Under the pieces are notes generated by a model. It had not been told where the DNA came from, did not search any database, and worked only from the letters and a program-made list of their open reading frames with translations. This document shows, piece after piece, positions 1-8,138 of a stretch of DNA of 64,000 bases. The position numbers and the translations under genes were made by a program. Source of the DNA: Planctomycetota bacterium (GTDB lineage: Bacteria > Planctomycetota > Phycisphaerae > Phycisphaerales > SM1A02); NCBI GenBank assembly GCA_022574595.1, contig JACZRS010000001.1, positions 186,001-250,000 on the forward strand, given 5' to 3'. Every line of letters starts with the position of its first letter. Within the stretch, counting starts at the first letter, position 1.

Positions 1-114
1 ATCGCTGATGCTGTGCTGTACCTCGCCGATGCCTCGTGGGTGACCGGCGTGATTTTACCGGTTGATGGGGGTGTCGCAGCTGGAGGCGATGGCAAAGCTA
101 GTGTTACCGCATAA
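1..114 (+). CDS. C-terminal end of a short-chain dehydrogenase/reductase (partial)
   Basis: The frame is open from the left edge to a TAA stop and encodes about 37 residues. The stretch SWVTGVILPVDGG is the typical C-terminal signature of classical SDR oxidoreductases (the x-G-x-x-L-x-V-DGG strand near the tetramer interface). The catalytic Tyr-x-x-x-Lys and the NAD(P)-binding GxxxGxG lie outside the window, so substrate and cofactor cannot be judged. A hairpin terminator follows within 20 bases, so it probably ends its own transcript. Confidence 0.75.
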   Translation: MADAVLYLADASWVTGVILPVDGGVAAGGDGKASVTA

Positions 115-130
115 TGACTGAACATATGAA

Positions 131-161
131 AACTTCCGCTTGCCGGAAGCTTATTTTATTA
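131..161 (+). terminator. Intrinsic terminator-like hairpin after the SDR gene
   Basis: CTTCCG pairs with CGGAAG across a five-base loop (stem 133-149) and is followed by the T-rich run CTTATTTTATT. It separates the SDR gene from the alpha/beta hydrolase. Confidence 0.6.
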
Positions 162-189
162 TTTACGTAAGCACTTAAGGAGTTAAGCA

Positions 190-1278
190 ATGAAAACCTC
201 AACTAACAATATCAAAAAACATGCGCTGGTTCTTTCAATCGCACTTTTAGTCGTAGCATTGTCGTTGTCCTTAAACATCGAACAGACTGCGACTGCAATA
301 CAGGCTACTGAAAACCAGGAAGCCGGCAATAAAAGTCATCTTCAAGTGAAGTACCGCTCGATCGAAATCGATGGCGTGGACATCTTCTACCGTGAAGCAG
401 GGCGTGCCGATGCGCCTACGATCCTTCTCCTGCACGGTTTTCCGACATCATCGCATATGTTCCGCAATCTGATTCCTCAACTTGCGGATGAATTTCATCT
501 GGTTGCCCCTGATTATCCTGGTTATGGCAACAGTTCGATGCCGAGCGTTGACGAGTTTGATTACACTTTCGATCACTTCGCGGAGCTTATTGACAAATTC
601 ACAGAGAAGCTCGGTCTCGACAAATACAGCCTTTACCTGATGGATTACGGTGCACCGGTGGGATTCAGGTTGGCAACCAAGCACCCCGAGCGCGTCCAGT
701 CGCTCATCATTCAGAATGGCAATGCCTACATCGAGGGGATCGATAATGATTTCTGGGAGCCCATCAAGGAATACTGGAAAGATCGCTCTGCTATCAACAA
801 GGGACTCGACAACGATTGGTGGAAGAATGTTAAGGCCGCTTACAATAAGCCGAATATGTCAAACGAAGAGGCGCTGGGCTTCCTAGTGACGCTGGGCGCA
901 ACTCAGTGGCAGTACACCAACGGCGTTCGTAATAAGGAAACGATCAGCCCCGACAATTGGCACGTTACCCAGAGACTGCTGGATCGACCAGGCAATGCGG
1001 AAATTCAACTGCAAATGTTCTACGATTACGGCAGCAATCCCCCGCTCTACCCAAGTTGGCAAGATTATTTTCGCAAGTATCAGCCGCCAACACTTATCGT
1101 TTGGGGCGCTAATGATGAAATATTCCCAGCCGCGGGCGCTCATCCATATAAGCGTGACCTAAAGGATTTGGAGTTTCACCTACTAGATACGGGTCATTTT
1201 GCGCTCGAAGAAGAAGGCCAGGTGATCGCTGAACTTATGCGATCGTTCTTGCAACGAAAAGTGCAAATAAAGCAATGA
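190..1278 (+). CDS. Exported alpha/beta hydrolase, haloalkane dehalogenase / epoxide hydrolase type
   Basis: A 362-residue protein with a hydrophobic N-terminal export segment (about residues 12-30), so it probably acts outside the cytoplasm. The alpha/beta-hydrolase fold is clear: the oxyanion-hole motif HGFP at 82-85, a nucleophile elbow MDYGAPVG with Asp152 in place of Ser, an acid in WGANDE (Asp309) and the catalytic His336 in TGHF. An Asp nucleophile is characteristic of haloalkane dehalogenases, epoxide hydrolases and fluoroacetate dehalogenases, so hydrolysis through a covalent aspartyl ester is inferred; the substrate is unknown. A good AAGGAG ribosome site (177-182) supports this start. 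The last bases overlap the start of a 23-codon reading frame. Confidence 0.85.
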   Translation: MKTSTNNIKKHALVLSIALLVVALSLSLNIEQTATAIQATENQEAGNKSHLQVKYRSIEIDGVDIFYREAGRADAPTILLLHGFPTSSHMFRNLIPQLADEFHLVAPDYPGYGNSSMPSVDEFDYTFDHFAELIDKFTEKLGLDKYSLYLMDYGAPVGFRLATKHPERVQSLIIQNGNAYIEGIDNDFWEPIKEYWKDRSAINKGLDNDWWKNVKAAYNKPNMSNEEALGFLVTLGATQWQYTNGVRNKETISPDNWHVTQRLLDRPGNAEIQLQMFYDYGSNPPLYPSWQDYFRKYQPPTLIVWGANDEIFPAAGAHPYKRDLKDLEFHLLDTGHFALEEEGQVIAELMRSFLQRKVQIKQ

Positions 1279-1346
1279 ACAAGATATCGGTGGTTGTTGC
1301 CTGCGCTTGGCTATTGTTGCTAAGTGCAGGCATTCCATCGATTTGA
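1275..1346 (+). pseudogene. 23-codon signal-peptide-like ORF, possible gene stub
   Basis: The ATG overlaps the stop codon of the upstream hydrolase (ATGA), the usual sign of translational coupling. The 23 residues read as a basic start followed by a hydrophobic core ([19 protein letters not shown]) and stop at TGA just before the next gene. This looks like the export signal of a secreted protein whose body has been lost, or a very small membrane peptide. Nothing homologous can be named. Confidence 0.3.
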
Positions 1347-1356
1347 GGCTAGAACA

Positions 1357-1971
1357 ATGAAATTAGAATCACGTCAATTTGTTAGCGATATCGCATTTAC
1401 TCCCGCTGTTAAAGATGTACAAAGCCGACTCCGATCGCGCAACGGTTATGCGAATATGGAGCAAGGCAGTGGGTGGGCTAACAAGATCACAGATGATCTT
1501 CGCAGCTTCATCGCACAGCGCGATTCGTTCTATCTCGGCACTGCAAATGTTGATGGTCAGCCTTACATTCAACATCGCGGCGGACCCTTGGGCTTTCTGA
1601 AGGTAATTGACGAATCGACACTCGCAATTGCTGATTTTAAAGGCAATCAACAATACATATCGCTAGGCAACTTGAGTGAGAACAATCAAGCTTTTATCTT
1701 CCTCATGGATTACGCCAATCAGCGTCGTGTTAAAATCTGGGGTACTGCTGAAGTGGTTGAAGATGATCCAGCTCTACTTAAACAATTAACTGATCCCGAA
1801 TATGGTGGCCGCCCCCAGCAAGCGTTCGTGTTTCATGTCGAGGCATGGGATGTCAATTGCCCTCAACACATTCCACGGCTTTATTCGCAAGCGCAGATTG
1901 CTTCGCAAGTGCAGAGCCTTCAAAACCAAGTCGCGGAGTTAGAAGCGGATAATCAACGTTTACGCAGATAG
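1357..1971 (+). CDS. Pyridoxamine 5'-phosphate oxidase-family (PNPOx-like) flavoprotein
   Basis: A 204-residue protein of the FMN-binding split-barrel type. The core (about residues 50-150) contains the typical run of strands: DSFYLGTANVDGQPYIQHRG, then LAIADFKGN, AFIFLMDY and RVKIWGTAEVVED. Such proteins bind FMN, F420 or haem, and the specific reaction cannot be told from sequence. The C-terminal 25 residues (SQVQSLQNQVAELEADNQRL) form a short leucine-heptad coiled coil, probably for oligomerisation. The start was chosen at ATG 1357, which follows GAGG; a GTG at 1324 would add 11 unconvincing residues. Confidence 0.8.
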   Translation: MKLESRQFVSDIAFTPAVKDVQSRLRSRNGYANMEQGSGWANKITDDLRSFIAQRDSFYLGTANVDGQPYIQHRGGPLGFLKVIDESTLAIADFKGNQQYISLGNLSENNQAFIFLMDYANQRRVKIWGTAEVVEDDPALLKQLTDPEYGGRPQQAFVFHVEAWDVNCPQHIPRLYSQAQIASQVQSLQNQVAELEADNQRLRR

Positions 1972-1998
1972 AAATAACAATTCGTGATGAATTGTTAC

Positions 1999-2351
1999 TC
2001 ATGTAGCGTACTCCTCGGCTCCCATCAGATGTAGTGAAACGTAAGGCTCGATGCCTACTACCCAGGAATCGTGGCCGGGGTCGTTTTGAATACTTCGCCG
2101 GGGTTGAGTGTGATTTCACGGCCATCATCCATTTTAACCGCAACGCTACCGCTCAGCACTACGCCGACATGGGCAACATCACAGCTCGACTTGCCGAGTT
2201 CAGGCCCGACGTGCTTAGACCACACCCAGCCCGGTTCGTAGGTGGCGCGGCCGAGCGTCATGCCGGCGACATTGATAAGCTCGAAGATCCCCTTAGTGAA
2301 AACTCGCTTCTCATCCGGAGTATCAAATGGCTTAATCCTACATTCAGACAT
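1999..2351 (-). pseudogene. Cupin-domain protein interrupted by a one-base frameshift
   Basis: The first 90 codons encode a small cupin-fold protein (GMTLGRATYEPGWVWSKHVG, then HVGVVLSGSVAVKMDDG and NPGEVF). The frame then leaves the family and stops at 2058. Reading on in the next frame restores the expected ending (GHDSWVVG, EPYVSLHLMGAEEYA) up to a TGA at 1999. One missing base in the G4 run at 2077-2080 explains the break and gives a 117-residue protein, about the usual length of such cupins. It is either a true pseudogene or a homopolymer sequencing error. It is divergent from the DinB-like gene. Confidence 0.7.
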
Positions 2352-2424
2352 TAATGATCTCCTTATCAGAAGTGATCAGTACAATAGTATTGCATATTCA
2401 CATAATGTGCATTATTCTATAGCA

Positions 2425-2898
2425 ATGAATAATGATCTCCGATTTCTTCGACACATGCTGGCTGTGATTGCATATCGTGGTGGGAAGGTATTGCGCCATG
2501 CGCCTGATGGGTTTGGCATAACGCGAGTTCGGGAAGATACGCGAAGTGCGGTTGAGATACTATCGCATATTAATGATACTTTGCAGTGGGGATTAACGGC
2601 AGTACAAGGTAAGCAAGAGTGGCAGGAGCAGGCGCATGGTGAGTGGCCAGCTCAGGTTGATCGGTTCTTTGATGTACTTAAGCGATTTGATGAAGCGTTA
2701 AAATCGACTGATGAATTGCCTTGTTCGGCAGAACGTTTGATTGCAGGACCACTGGCGGATTCGCTCACACATATTGGGCAGCTTTCGACACTTCGCAAGC
2801 TTGCAGGCTCAGCGGTATTGGGAGAGAACTACTTTGTTGCAGACATTGAAATTGGCAAAGTTGGGCGAGATCAGGCCGCTCCGAAGCGTGAGTCTTAG
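2425..2898 (+). CDS. DinB-like four-helix protein
   Basis: A 157-residue, mostly helical protein. DTRSAVEILSHINDTLQWGL near the middle of the N-terminal half and LADSLTHIGQLSTLRKL near the C-terminus resemble DinB/YfiT metalloproteins, in which spaced histidines in a four-helix bundle bind a divalent metal and activate thiols for transferase reactions. The start at ATG 2425 begins the recognisable domain (MNNDLRFLRHML); the open frame extends 61 codons upstream but that part crosses the divergent cupin promoter. The shared intergenic region is only 73 bp. The specific function is unknown. Confidence 0.7.
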   Translation: MNNDLRFLRHMLAVIAYRGGKVLRHAPDGFGITRVREDTRSAVEILSHINDTLQWGLTAVQGKQEWQEQAHGEWPAQVDRFFDVLKRFDEALKSTDELPCSAERLIAGPLADSLTHIGQLSTLRKLAGSAVLGENYFVADIEIGKVGRDQAAPKRES

Positions 2899-3032
2899 TA
2901 AATGGTGAAGCTCGCGACTGGCGACAGTTTACGCCTATATTTTCTTATTAAATAAATAATCAATTGTGGATCATCTTTGTGGCTTTGGCTCCTAAACTAG
3001 ATTCAAAGCTGCCTATTGGAGGATCATGGAAA

Positions 3033-6000
3033 ATGTGTAATCGCCAGTTTCGCAATCTAATTTTTCTGATAGCTGTTGTTGGTTGCTGCTCATCAATAGC
3101 GTCTGCTCAAGAAGTTGTAGTGCATGAGCTTTCGGTGAAGCTTCAACCGGATGCACATCATATTTCAGTTACAGATCAAATTACTCTGCCAAAGAATATG
3201 CGCGCGGGTGTTATTGAGTTCACGCTTAATGCAGCTTTGACTATTAGCGATAGTTCGCCGAGCATTTTGAAGATTGCATCAGAAGATGAACAGATTGCGC
3301 GCTACAAATTAACTTCGTTGCCAAGTGATGGCATTGTAAGAATTACTTATAGCGGTGCGTTTGATTTTGGCCTGTCCGATCAAAAAGAGCAATACACAAG
3401 AGGTTTTCGTGAAACCATTGGCACTATTGCGCCGGTTGGTGTGTTTTTAGATGGCGGTAGCGCTTGGGTGCCTAAGTTTAGCGATGAGCTTATTCGTTTT
3501 ACCGTTAATGTACAGCAGCCAGAGGATTGGCACATAATTAGCCAAGGTAATGGAACATCTAGAGATGAAAACGGTAACGCACTTTGGGAATCAGGGGGAT
3601 TGCTTGAGCAAGTTTATCTCGTAGGCGGGCCATTGGTTGTTGCAAAAGATAACGCGGGGGCTGTAGAAACACTTGTCTATCTACACGAGCAGGATGATGT
3701 GCTTACGAAAAAATATCTGGATGCAACAGCGCAGTACTTGGAAATGTACAGGCAACTGTTAGGTCCATACCCATATAAGAAATTCGCACTTGTCGAAAAC
3801 TTCTGGGAAACGGGTTACGGCATGCCTTCGTTTACATTGCTTGGCGAACAGGTGATTCGTTTTCCATTTATCCTTCATTCCTCCTACCCGCACGAAATAC
3901 TACATAACTGGTGGGGGAACTCGGTATTTGTGGATTATGAAAGTGGCAATTGGTGCGAAGGCTTAACCGCGTATATGGCTGACCATTTAATCCAGGAGCA
4001 GCGCGGTTTAGCAGTTAATTACAGAAGATCAACATTACAAAAATATCGCAACTATGTGCGCGATGGGCTGGATTTTCCGTTATCTGAATTTCGTTCACGA
4101 CATAGCGCTGCAACCGAAGCTGTCGGGTATGGCAAAGCGCTGATGATGTTTCACATGCTGCGCAGAAAAGTTGGTGATGATGCGTTTCGCTCAGCTTTTG
4201 CTAGCTTTTATAGAAAGAACCGAGGCAAGCGCGCTAGCTTTAGTGATATCCAAGCTGCGTTTGATTCGGTTACTGATAGCGATCACAGCAAATTCTTTGA
4301 TCAATGGGTTAACCGTGTTGGCGCGCCATCACTTGTATTAAACGATATCACAGTTAAAGAAGATGGCGATGGTTTTGTAATTCATGGTTCAATCGATCAA
4401 GTTCAGGAAATTGATCCTTTCATGCTCGATGTACCGCTTCATGTTCAAACTCAAAGCGGAATGGAAACTGCGGTCGTAACAACCAATCAAAGAAAACAAT
4501 CGTTTGACATAAGCGTTAATTCTCAGCCTCTATCTATTGCTGCCGATCCGATGTTTGATTTGTTTCGTCAGCTTGATCCTAGAGAAACGCCGGCATCTAT
4601 AGGGCAAATCTTTGGCGATCCACAGGTTCTTGCAGTATTGCCAAGCGGTGCAACTGAAACTGAAATCGAAGGCTATCGCGAGTTAATGCAAGGTTGGCAA
4701 ACTGATGTACACAATGTCGAGATTACTTCGGATTCAAAGATAGAAACACTTCCAAGCGATCGCGCAGTTTGGCTGCTAGGAATTAATAATAAATTCGCTA
4801 ATGAACTCGCATCTTTAGATGAAAACGTAAATGTTAATAACGATGCGTTAACCATAGCAGGCGAAGAAGTGCTTAACGCGGATCACTGCACAGTCATTAT
4901 TTGGCGCAACCCTAACAACATGAATAAAGCCATCGGCTGGATCACGGTTAACCCTGCTGATGCGTTTGCGGGCATGGCCCGTAAGCTGCCACATTACGGC
5001 AAATATTCTTACTTGGCATTTGAGGGCAGTGAACCAACCAATACTGTTAAGGGGCAATGGGATACAACCAATTCGCCTTTGGTTGTTGATTTGCGAATGG
5101 ATAAGAGTGAGCGTTTACCTGCGTTAGCTAAAATATCGCGCCACGCGCTTGCAACGCTTCCGCCGACGTTTTCGCGCAAGGAAATTGCAAAGCACGTCAA
5201 TTGGCTTGCGTCATCTGAAAGAGCTGGCCGAGGGCTAGGCACGCAAGGGCTAGATGAATCTGCGCTGTACATAGCGCAGGTAATGGAAGATGCAGGTTTA
5301 GAACCCGGCGGTGATAACGGTTCTTGGTTTCAGCAGTTTACGGTTTCAGATGGGCCTAATAATGCGCCAGCCCCGGCAATGAATGTAATAGGAGTATTGC
5401 CCGGGACTAACGTGGATTGGTCCCAGCAATCGGTCATCCTTAGTGCGCATTACGATCATTTAGGATTAGGTTGGCCAGACAATCACGCAGGTGATGTTGG
5501 TAAGATTCATCCAGGCGCGGATGATAATGCCAGCGGCGTTGCAGTAATGCTGGAACTTGCAAAGAATCTCGTAGCAGAAGAAGGCGGGTCTCGAAACCTG
5601 GTGGTTATTGCGTTTTCAGCTGAAGAGTGCGGCCAAATCGGATCAAAATATTACGTGCAACACCCCCGATTCCCACTAAAAGAAATCCGTGGCGTAATAA
5701 ATCTCGATACGGTCGGGCGACTATTTGATGGAAAAGTATCAGTCCATGGCACAGCTACCGCAGATGAGTGGCAACACATCTTCCGAGGTAGCGGCTTCGT
5801 AACGGGAGTTGCAAGTAAAAACGTTCCAGGCGCAGCTGAGGGATCAGACCAGGCCAGCTTTATAGAAAAAGGAATCCCCGGCGTGCAGATATTTACGGGC
5901 GCGCATAGTGATTATCACAGACCTGGTGATACGCCAGACAAAATTGACGAAGCAGGCCTTGTAAAGATCGCAACGTTCGTAAAAGAAGCAGTTGTGTATA

Positions 6001-6347
6001 TGCTTGAGCGTGAGGAACCGTTAACTGTTCGCATCGAAGGCACATTAGCTGAAACTCAAACGCAACGAGCAGCAACTGGTGGACGGCGCGTGTCATTCGG
6101 AACTGTTCCGGACTTTCAATTCCAGGGCATGGGAGTAAAGATTGATTCGTTGGTTGCCGATTCGCCCGCAGAAAAAGCTGGGTTACTAGCTGGAGATATA
6201 CTCATTGAGCTTGATGGTAATGAAATTGCCAACCTTCGCGCATTTTCTAATTATTTAAAAACGTTAACGCCTGGCCAAAAAATTGTTGCTGTAGTTGACC
6301 GTAATGGAGAGAGAATCTCTGCTACTGTTATTGTAAAAGCGCGGTAA
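3033..6347 (+). CDS. Exported triple-domain peptidase: M1 aminopeptidase, M28 aminopeptidase, PDZ
   Basis: A 1104-residue protein with a cleavable signal peptide (about residues 1-26, ending SIASA). The first half is an M1-like gluzincin: HEILH at 287-291 and a glutamate in NWCEG at 309, only 17 residues after the second His instead of the usual 18. The second half is an M28 zinc aminopeptidase: SAHYDHLG (His806, Asp808), GADDNASG (Asp830, Asp831), the catalytic AEEC pair (Glu864, Glu865), LDTVGR, and HSDYHRPGDTPDKID. A PDZ domain (about 1028-1104, with SPAEKAGLLAGDILIELDG) closes the protein. It probably degrades peptides in the periplasm or at the surface. The start at ATG 3033 follows a strong GGAGG (3018-3022); the TTG at 2964 is less likely. 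Confidence 0.88.
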   Translation: MCNRQFRNLIFLIAVVGCCSSIASAQEVVVHELSVKLQPDAHHISVTDQITLPKNMRAGVIEFTLNAALTISDSSPSILKIASEDEQIARYKLTSLPSDGIVRITYSGAFDFGLSDQKEQYTRGFRETIGTIAPVGVFLDGGSAWVPKFSDELIRFTVNVQQPEDWHIISQGNGTSRDENGNALWESGGLLEQVYLVGGPLVVAKDNAGAVETLVYLHEQDDVLTKKYLDATAQYLEMYRQLLGPYPYKKFALVENFWETGYGMPSFTLLGEQVIRFPFILHSSYPHEILHNWWGNSVFVDYESGNWCEGLTAYMADHLIQEQRGLAVNYRRSTLQKYRNYVRDGLDFPLSEFRSRHSAATEAVGYGKALMMFHMLRRKVGDDAFRSAFASFYRKNRGKRASFSDIQAAFDSVTDSDHSKFFDQWVNRVGAPSLVLNDITVKEDGDGFVIHGSIDQVQEIDPFMLDVPLHVQTQSGMETAVVTTNQRKQSFDISVNSQPLSIAADPMFDLFRQLDPRETPASIGQIFGDPQVLAVLPSGATETEIEGYRELMQGWQTDVHNVEITSDSKIETLPSDRAVWLLGINNKFANELASLDENVNVNNDALTIAGEEVLNADHCTVIIWRNPNNMNKAIGWITVNPADAFAGMARKLPHYGKYSYLAFEGSEPTNTVKGQWDTTNSPLVVDLRMDKSERLPALAKISRHALATLPPTFSRKEIAKHVNWLASSERAGRGLGTQGLDESALYIAQVMEDAGLEPGGDNGSWFQQFTVSDGPNNAPAPAMNVIGVLPGTNVDWSQQSVILSAHYDHLGLGWPDNHAGDVGKIHPGADDNASGVAVMLELAKNLVAEEGGSRNLVVIAFSAEECGQIGSKYYVQHPRFPLKEIRGVINLDTVGRLFDGKVSVHGTATADEWQHIFRGSGFVTGVASKNVPGAAEGSDQASFIEKGIPGVQIFTGAHSDYHRPGDTPDKIDEAGLVKIATFVKEAVVYMLEREEPLTVRIEGTLAETQTQRAATGGRRVSFGTVPDFQFQGMGVKIDSLVADSPAEKAGLLAGDILIELDGNEIANLRAFSNYLKTLTPGQKIVAVVDRNGERISATVIVKAR

Positions 6348-6389
6348 GATGACATCGCTTATGCTCTATCCCACTAAGGCTAAACGCGA

Positions 6390-6995
6390 ATGGATGAGAA
6401 GGAAAAACCTGATGCAACTCCTTCAGACCCTTCGCAATGGGTAGATCGCCACAGTGATGCGCTGTTTGGTTACGCAATGTTGCAACTAGGTAATCAAGAA
6501 GAAGCTCAGGAACGTCTACAGGAAACTTTCCTCGCAGCTTTGCAAGCAAGGTCTACTTTCCGAGGAGAATCATCTGAACGCACCTGGTTAATGGGCATCT
6601 TAAAGCACAAAATTATCGACCAATTTCGTAGGCGAAAACGTGATTCTTCCTTGGCTGGTTCTGAAGAAGGCGAACTGGCTATGAAAAATATTTTTAGCGA
6701 TAAGGGTTATTGGAAGCATGAACATAAGCGCAATTGGGCTGACCATTTAGATTCACAGGCAGAATATGCGGAGTTCTTGCTTGCACTAGAGTTATGTTTG
6801 GCTAAATTGCCGGATCGCATGAGTAAAGCCTTTTCACTGCGAGAAATACAAGACCTAAAAGCTGATAGAATCTGTGAGATTCTTGGCATTTCCGCGACTA
6901 ACCTTTGGACGCTTCTGCATCGGGCCAGAGCTTTGCTTCGAGACTGTCTTGATCGAAATTGGTTCGGCCAACAGAAGCAGGGGCAACAAAAATGA
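6390..6995 (+). CDS. ECF-type RNA polymerase sigma factor
   Basis: A 201-residue group 4 sigma factor. Region 2 (about 20-85) contains LFGYAMLQLGNQEEAQERLQETFLAAL in two parts and the -10 recognition stretch FRGESSERTWLMGILKHK. Region 4 (about 140-190) has the helix-turn-helix ICEILGISATNLWTLLHRAR. The wording of these motifs matches the sigma-70 family catalogued as TIGR02943, usually coupled to a zinc anti-sigma factor. That partner follows here with a 4-nt overlap (ATGA), so the two are translationally coupled. The target regulon is not visible. It begins 42 bp after the peptidase gene. Confidence 0.9.
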   Translation: MDEKEKPDATPSDPSQWVDRHSDALFGYAMLQLGNQEEAQERLQETFLAALQARSTFRGESSERTWLMGILKHKIIDQFRRRKRDSSLAGSEEGELAMKNIFSDKGYWKHEHKRNWADHLDSQAEYAEFLLALELCLAKLPDRMSKAFSLREIQDLKADRICEILGISATNLWTLLHRARALLRDCLDRNWFGQQKQGQQK

Positions 6996-7285
6996 GCGCA
7001 TGGCAGGCGATTAAAAAAGTTCTCACCTTGCGGTGCCATGAATCATCACGGATTCTATCTGAAGCATCCGATGGCGAGCTATCTTTTATTGACAAACTTG
7101 CTTTGAGGGGGCACTTGCTGGTTTGCGGTCCTTGCAGAAAATACCAAAAACAATTGCGCAAATTGCGATCTTTAATCGAAAATGCCATGAAGAGCCTTGA
7201 GTCGGAAGAAAGCTTATTTAAAAGCAGGCTTTCTGATGATGTCAAAGCAAAAATGCAAGCGATAATTGATTCACATAATTCCTGA
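6992..7285 (+). CDS. Zinc-containing anti-sigma factor (ZAS / zf-HC2)
   Basis: A 97-residue protein with the Hx3Cx2C zinc motif (HLLVCGPC) and an upstream Cys in LRCHESS, as in ZAS-domain anti-sigma factors that bind and inhibit an ECF sigma factor. There is no membrane segment, so it should be a soluble, possibly redox- or zinc-responsive, inhibitor. It overlaps the sigma gene by four bases. A longer GTG start at 6959 would lie inside the sigma coding sequence and is not needed. Confidence 0.85.
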   Translation: MSAWQAIKKVLTLRCHESSRILSEASDGELSFIDKLALRGHLLVCGPCRKYQKQLRKLRSLIENAMKSLESEESLFKSRLSDDVKAKMQAIIDSHNS

Positions 7286-7550
7286 TTAGTGTGATTAAGG
7301 CACAAATAAAAAACTCACACTTTCTTGCAAGCGCAATCGGTCTGCTGCGACAAACTCCTCGACGCCCATAGTTACTGCACTTTGTCAGGTGGTCATCTAA
7401 TCACGAGTTGTGAATCTGCGCAGACTTTTAACTTTGGCCAAGACCAATTCTATCTTTCAACGTGCAATACAATAAAAGTTAACCCGCGAATTGTTCTCGG
7501 GTGCTGCATGACTTGATACAAATCGCATAATATGCGAGGAGACAAAGAAA
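7286..7550 (+). other. Intergenic region with no convincing gene
   Basis: A 63-codon frame at 7325-7516 has many Cys and no ribosome site or domain, and is judged spurious. A weak hairpin (CCCGCGAA with TTCTCGGG, 7484-7502) is the only structure seen. The promoter of the following secreted-protein gene probably lies here. Confidence 0.4.
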
Positions 7551-7904
7551 ATGTTTGATAAGTTTAGAATGCTGGCTGTAATTATGTCACTAGCCATTGG
7601 CTCTGTTTTCGTACTAACAGCTAGTAATGCAAGCGCCAATGGAAGAGGCGATGGCCCTGTAATTTATGTGACAAACCAAAACCTTTTTTATGATTCAATA
7701 GTGCTTACCGAGCTACCCCTAGAAGGCCCTTTTCAACAGTTACTAATGGGTGGACCGTCCGGCTTAATGACACAGTACGGCCCAGGTGATTTAGGCTATC
7801 TCGGAGGACGTTGGTGGCTCGATGTTAATGACAACGGCGAAATGGATGAAGATGACAACTACTTCATTTGCCCATTACTCGGTCCTGGTCGCGAAGAACC
7901 ATAA
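7551..7904 (+). CDS. Small secreted protein with an EF-hand-like acidic motif
   Basis: A 117-residue protein with a signal peptide (about 1-29, ending NASA). The mature part has a conserved-looking block (NQNLFYDSIVLTELP, GLMTQYGPGDLGYLGGRWW) and a calcium-loop-like DVNDNGEMDEDD followed by YFICPLLGPG. I recognise this as a conserved uncharacterised bacterial family but can give no function. A strong GAGGAG lies upstream. It sits downstream of the sigma/anti-sigma pair but is separated from it by 265 bp and ends at its own terminator. Confidence 0.7.
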   Translation: MFDKFRMLAVIMSLAIGSVFVLTASNASANGRGDGPVIYVTNQNLFYDSIVLTELPLEGPFQQLLMGGPSGLMTQYGPGDLGYLGGRWWLDVNDNGEMDEDDNYFICPLLGPGREEP

Positions 7905-7942
7905 TCAAAATCAACATCAGTAAAGCAAAGCAACCACAGTAA

Positions 7943-7980
7943 TAGCGCGAACGTTGACGCCTTCGCGCTATATTTCTTGT
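7943..7980 (+). terminator. Intrinsic terminator after the small secreted protein
   Basis: TAGCGCGAA (7943-7951) pairs perfectly with TTCGCGCTA (7962-7970) and is followed by the T-rich TATTTCTTGT. Confidence 0.65.
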
Positions 7981-8138
7981 ATTTAGTGGATTTTTTAGTT
8001 TTGAATTATTGAACCGCTGATCTTGCTTATTTGTGCAATCAGGAATGTCGCTGCGCCAGTTGGACACAAGTTAGCCAATTGATATACTCTGCTCTCCATC
8101 AATGTAATTGCGACTCATTCTCAATTAAGGATAGGCAG

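Noticed and set aside
7325-7516. A 63-codon plus-strand frame rich in cysteine
   Set aside because: No ribosome site, no domain, no coding-like composition; it lies in the leader region of the secreted-protein gene.
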